Source: Akkermansiaceae bacterium UBA985 (lineage in GTDB: Bacteria > Verrucomicrobiota > Verrucomicrobiia > Verrucomicrobiales > Akkermansiaceae). From it: DNA of 9,183 nt. The notes below the pieces were generated by a model that was not told the origin of the DNA, made no database searches, and saw nothing but the letters and a program-made list of their open reading frames with translations. Of this stretch, positions 6,188-9,183 are shown one piece after another (position 1 is the first letter of the stretch; the number at the start of each line of letters is the position of its first letter). The position numbers were made by a program, and so were the translations under genes. The stretch is from positions 388-9,570 of the forward strand of contig DBBL01000003.1 in NCBI GenBank assembly GCA_002292185.1, read 5' to 3'.

Positions 6188-8236
6188 CTACTCTAGCTCA
6201 AGATCCACTGCCACTTCCGGCCCCTCTCCTGATCCATCTTCTGATCCCTCCTTAGGGGCTCTGACCACACGATCGACAGCATGCTTAGTTACCATATTGC
6301 CTTTAACCGCTCGGCCCTTTAAAGCCAACTCGCCAAAGCTAAATAGGCGAGCAAGGCTACGCAAGCGAGGCACTGGCTTCAGATGCACGACCACCGCATT
6401 TGCGGCACTTTGCTCATCGCTATCATGGACAGCAAAGTAAAGCACACGTGTGCCTTTTGTTCCTTTGGTGAGATCATATTCCTTGTCTCGGGTAACTCCA
6501 CCTATTTTAAATCGCTTCGCGTAGACCGCCCCTTGGCGGCCATCTCGGTAAATCATCGAATAAATCTTTTCCTCATCCTTACGCAGCACAGCAATGTGCT
6601 GAATGCGTTTGCCGACAAAGGCCTTATCGCTGACCTTCGTGACACGCATCTTGCCTTCTCCATCGAGCGTGATGACGTCATCAATACGAGAACACTTCTC
6701 AACCGGATCATCCTTCTTCAGACCCCAGCCAGCAAAGCCGTCTTTCCGATTCACGTAAAGTGTTTCAGTGGCAGCCACAACCTGCATCCGGTCAACGACA
6801 CTAAATTGAGCAATTTTTGTCCGGCGTTCGCGGCCTTTACCATATTTTTTAATCAGGTTTTTAAAATAGGCCACTGCATAGCGGGTAAGGTTGGCGAGGT
6901 TTTTCTCCACCTCCACGATCTCCTCCTCTAGCTTATTGATAATCTCATCCGCCTTGAAAGCATCGTATTTCGAGATCCTCTTGATTTTTATTTCCGTTAG
7001 GCGAACAATATCTTCTTCTGTTACCTTGCGCTTGAGCAGCTTCTTGAAGGGCTTCAAGCCCTGATCAATCGCCTCAATAACGGCTTCCCAGGTTTCACAT
7101 TCTTCGATGTCGCGGTAGATTCGATTCTCAATGAAGATTTTCTCAAGAGAGGAGAAGTGCCACTTTTCCTGAAGCTCGCCAAGTCGAATCTCGAGCTCCA
7201 ATTTGAGCAGATCTTTCGTTTGCGCAGCACTGTGCTTGAGGATCTCGCTCACACCCATGAAACGAGGTTTGCCCTTATAAATGACACAGGCATTCGGTGA
7301 AATGGAGACTTCACAATCTGTGAAGGCATAGAGCGAATCTCTCGTCATTTCTGGGTCTGCGCCAGCAGGAAGGTGGATGAGAATTTCCGCCTCAGCCGCG
7401 GTGTTATCGATTACCTTGGAAATTTTGATTTTTCCTTTTTCGTTAGCCGCAACAATATTGTCCATCAGGCTACCTGTGGTGACTCCATAGGGAACCTCGG
7501 TAATGCGTAAAATGCGTTTCTTTTCAATTTCAACCTTTGCGCGGACACGCAACTTGCCGCCGCGCAGGCCATCATTGTAGTTGCTCGCATCCATGATGCC
7601 TCCGGTGGCAAAATCAGGAAGCAGTTCAAAAGGTTTTTTGCGCAGCGCTTCGATGCATGCCTCAAGCAACTCGATGAAGTTGTGCGGCAGCATTTTACAG
7701 GCAAGGCCCACCGCAATGCCTTCAACCCCCTGGGCTAAAAGAAGTGGAAACTTGAGGGGTAAGGTGACAGGCTCTTTGTTGCGGCCATCATAACTACTCG
7801 TCCACTCGGTGGTTTTTGGATTGAATGCCACCTCGAGGGCAAAGGGCGTTAACCGAGCCTCAATATATCTCGGCGCGGCGGCTTTATCGCCTGTCAACAC
7901 GTTGCCCCAGTTACCTTGGGTATCAATGAGCAGCTCTTTTTGGCCAAGCTGCACCATCGCGTCCCCAATAGATGTATCCCCGTGAGGGTGGTACTTCATC
8001 GTATTGCCGACCACATTGGCCACCTTGTTATAGCGACCGTCCTCAAGCTCTTTCATCGAGTGCAGAATCCGGCGCTGCACCGGCTTCAAACCATCACCAA
8101 GGTGAGGCACTGCACGCTCCATGATTACGTAACTTGCGTAATCAAGAAAGTAGTCAGCATACATGCCACCAAGGTTCTGGTGCTCATGTATAGCGTCATC
8201 GGTGTTATCACCGCTTGTAAAATCTAGTTCATCCAT
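6188..8236 (-). CDS. parC: Type IIA DNA topoisomerase A subunit, ParC-like (topoisomerase IV subunit A)
   Basis: This subunit breaks and rejoins DNA in the A2B2 type IIA topoisomerase, acting in chromosome decatenation or supercoil control. The 682-residue protein has the A-subunit core: SYVIMERAVPHLGDGLKPVQRR (35-56, broken by no gap), YHPHGD (82-87) of the quinolone-determining region with T88 at the GyrA Ser83 position and D92 at the Asp87 position, and the catalytic pair R123-Y124 in APRYIEARL. A charged helical region near 430-470 (INKLEEEIVEVEKNL) matches the coiled-coil gate. The C-terminal part is short, with pinwheel-like repeats (GRQGAVYAKRFKIGG), no GyrA box and an acidic tail (EGSEDGSGEGPEV). 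The missing GyrA box favours topoisomerase IV over gyrase. The expected ParE partner is not next to it in this window. There is no Shine-Dalgarno site at the ATG. The symbol is by likeness, since in this phylum the gene is sometimes labelled gyrA. Confidence 0.85.
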   Translation of the reverse strand: MDELDFTSGDNTDDAIHEHQNLGGMYADYFLDYASYVIMERAVPHLGDGLKPVQRRILHSMKELEDGRYNKVANVVGNTMKYHPHGDTSIGDAMVQLGQKELLIDTQGNWGNVLTGDKAAAPRYIEARLTPFALEVAFNPKTTEWTSSYDGRNKEPVTLPLKFPLLLAQGVEGIAVGLACKMLPHNFIELLEACIEALRKKPFELLPDFATGGIMDASNYNDGLRGGKLRVRAKVEIEKKRILRITEVPYGVTTGSLMDNIVAANEKGKIKISKVIDNTAAEAEILIHLPAGADPEMTRDSLYAFTDCEVSISPNACVIYKGKPRFMGVSEILKHSAAQTKDLLKLELEIRLGELQEKWHFSSLEKIFIENRIYRDIEECETWEAVIEAIDQGLKPFKKLLKRKVTEEDIVRLTEIKIKRISKYDAFKADEIINKLEEEIVEVEKNLANLTRYAVAYFKNLIKKYGKGRERRTKIAQFSVVDRMQVVAATETLYVNRKDGFAGWGLKKDDPVEKCSRIDDVITLDGEGKMRVTKVSDKAFVGKRIQHIAVLRKDEEKIYSMIYRDGRQGAVYAKRFKIGGVTRDKEYDLTKGTKGTRVLYFAVHDSDEQSAANAVVVHLKPVPRLRSLARLFSFGELALKGRAVKGNMVTKHAVDRVVRAPKEGSEDGSGEGPEVAVDLELE

Positions 8237-8284
8237 GGGGAGGAGTTTCGTCGGAAAAGGCGCTGTAGCGGGGCTAGAGGTTTA

Positions 8285-8304
8285 CTTAATCATTCTTAAT
8301 CATC
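8285..8304. repeat. Tandem pair of a 10-base unit in the divergent intergenic region
   Basis: CTTAATCATT and CTTAATCATC follow one another directly, differing only in the last base. They lie between the divergent topoisomerase and selO genes, about 50 bases from the former and 95 from the latter. They might be a regulator site, but nothing identifies one. The remainder of the 162-base gap shows no convincing promoter on either strand. Confidence 0.4.
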
Positions 8305-8398
8305 CATGCAAGGCCAGAATTTCACAAACCCGCTAGAATGACCGGCATGCAAATTTTAGTCGCTATTCTAAGATTCCCACGATCATACTGACGAAGTA

Positions 8399-9183
8399 AT
8401 GAGTGACGCCCTGTCTCAGATCCGTTTCGATAACACCTATGCTGAGCTGCCGGAGCGTTTTTATGTCAAACAGGACCCTGCCCGCGTCCCGGCCCCCAAA
8501 CTGATCGGGATAAACTCCAAACTTGCGGAGGAGCTTTCGATTGACCCTCATTGGCTGGAATCGCCTGAGGGTGTTGCCATGCTCGCCGGCAATTTTATCC
8601 CCGCAGGTGCCGAGCCTCTGGCCCAGGCTTACGCCGGCCACCAGTTCGGTGGCTTTGTGCCGCAGCTAGGAGACGGCCGCGCCATCCTATTAGGCGAGGT
8701 CAACGACAAGTCGAATACCCGCCGTGACATTCAGCTCAAGGGATCGGGAAGAACCCCTTTTTCCAGAGGCGGCGACGGCAAGGCGGCGCTTGGCCCCGTG
8801 ATCCGTGAATACATCGTCAGTGAGGCCATGGCGGCACTAGGTGTGCCCACAACGCGAGCGCTCGGTGCCGTCACTACGGGTGAGTCCGTGCTGCGCCAAG
8901 AAGGCTCCCTGCCCGGGGCCGTATTTACGCGGGTGGCATCAAGCCATATTCGGGTGGGCACATTCCAATACTTCGCGGCCCAAAAAGACACCGATTCCGT
9001 CCGGATTTTAGCCGACTACGCCATCGCGCGGCACTACCCCAGTTGCCTGGCCACGGCAGACCCCGCGGCACCTTACAAAGCATTTTTACAAGCCGTCGTC
9101 ACTGCGCAAGCTGAACTCATTGCCCAATGGATGTCATTCGGCTTTATCCATGGGGGGATGAATACCGACAATACAGCCATTTC
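8399..9183 (+). CDS. selO: Protein adenylyltransferase SelO (YdiU/UPF0061), 3' end cut off by window edge
   Basis: These are the N-terminal 261 residues of SelO, a pseudokinase-fold enzyme that transfers AMP from ATP to Ser, Thr or Tyr of proteins and is linked to oxidative stress. The start at 8399 ([22 protein letters not shown]) matches the family N-terminus. Family blocks are [23 protein letters not shown] (72-94, in two parts), [20 protein letters not shown] (112-131) with K114 as the likely ATP-binding lysine, [10 protein letters not shown] (147-156), [15 protein letters not shown] (175-189), and HGGMNTDN (251-258), where N255 and D257 match the metal and catalytic positions. The usual length is about 480-500, so nearly half is missing. 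Eukaryotic homologues carry selenocysteine near the C-terminus. That part lies outside the window, so nothing can be said about it. No clear ribosome binding site is seen. Confidence 0.95.
   Translation, partial: MSDALSQIRFDNTYAELPERFYVKQDPARVPAPKLIGINSKLAEELSIDPHWLESPEGVAMLAGNFIPAGAEPLAQAYAGHQFGGFVPQLGDGRAILLGEVNDKSNTRRDIQLKGSGRTPFSRGGDGKAALGPVIREYIVSEAMAALGVPTTRALGAVTTGESVLRQEGSLPGAVFTRVASSHIRVGTFQYFAAQKDTDSVRILADYAIARHYPSCLATADPAAPYKAFLQAVVTAQAELIAQWMSFGFIHGGMNTDNTAI

Noticed and set aside
8399..9183. SelO taken as proof of selenium use
   Set aside because: The name comes from eukaryotic selenoproteins. SelO is widespread in bacteria without selenocysteine, and the relevant C-terminus is outside the window.

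Overview
The window looks like chromosomal core-genome DNA from a Gram-negative bacterium, most likely Verrucomicrobiota of the Opitutales/Puniceicoccales type. That placement is inferred from the protein style (MiaB, a ParC-like topoisomerase A subunit, a Fur-sufC-sufB cluster) and from the scarcity of strong Shine-Dalgarno sites. There are no mobile elements, CRISPR arrays, rRNA or tRNA genes. All complete genes read on the minus strand. Only the last gene, a 5'-end fragment of selO, reads on the plus strand.

Region by region, from right to left along the minus strand: selO (8399 to the right edge, plus strand) diverges from a ParC/GyrA-type topoisomerase subunit (6188-8236). A 364-base gap with one doubtful small ORF follows. 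Next come a secreted staphylococcal-nuclease-like protein (5206-5823), a repeat-rich gap, and an NlpC/P60 lipoprotein (4529-5062). After these lie miaB (3014-4390) and a six-helix membrane protein of unknown function (2352-2939). Last is an iron-sulfur cluster operon: Fur-family regulator (1728-2147), sufC (938-1693) and sufB (926 to the left edge, truncated). A perfect 7-1-7 palindrome of Fur/PerR type sits inside the candidate promoter of that operon. This suggests that the Fur-like protein controls its own gene and the Suf genes downstream.

The standout is miaB. Calling it from the first ATG gives a 446-residue protein that lacks the family's N-terminal strand and the first cysteine of the auxiliary iron-sulfur cluster. 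Reading upstream in the same frame restores the missing part (VFIKTYG-stop-QMNERDSEQ) from a GTG start with a good ribosome binding site. The conserved cysteine codon is replaced by UGA. Directly after it is a hairpin with a 6-bp upper stem and an AGGUU loop, at the distance expected of a bacterial SECIS element. The favoured reading is a selenocysteine-containing MiaB, in which Sec replaces a cluster-ligand Cys. A nonsense mutation or sequencing error, or reinitiation at the AUG two codons later, are the alternatives. MiaB and SufBC are linked by theme (iron-sulfur cluster supply to a radical-SAM enzyme), but nothing in the sequence shows co-regulation.
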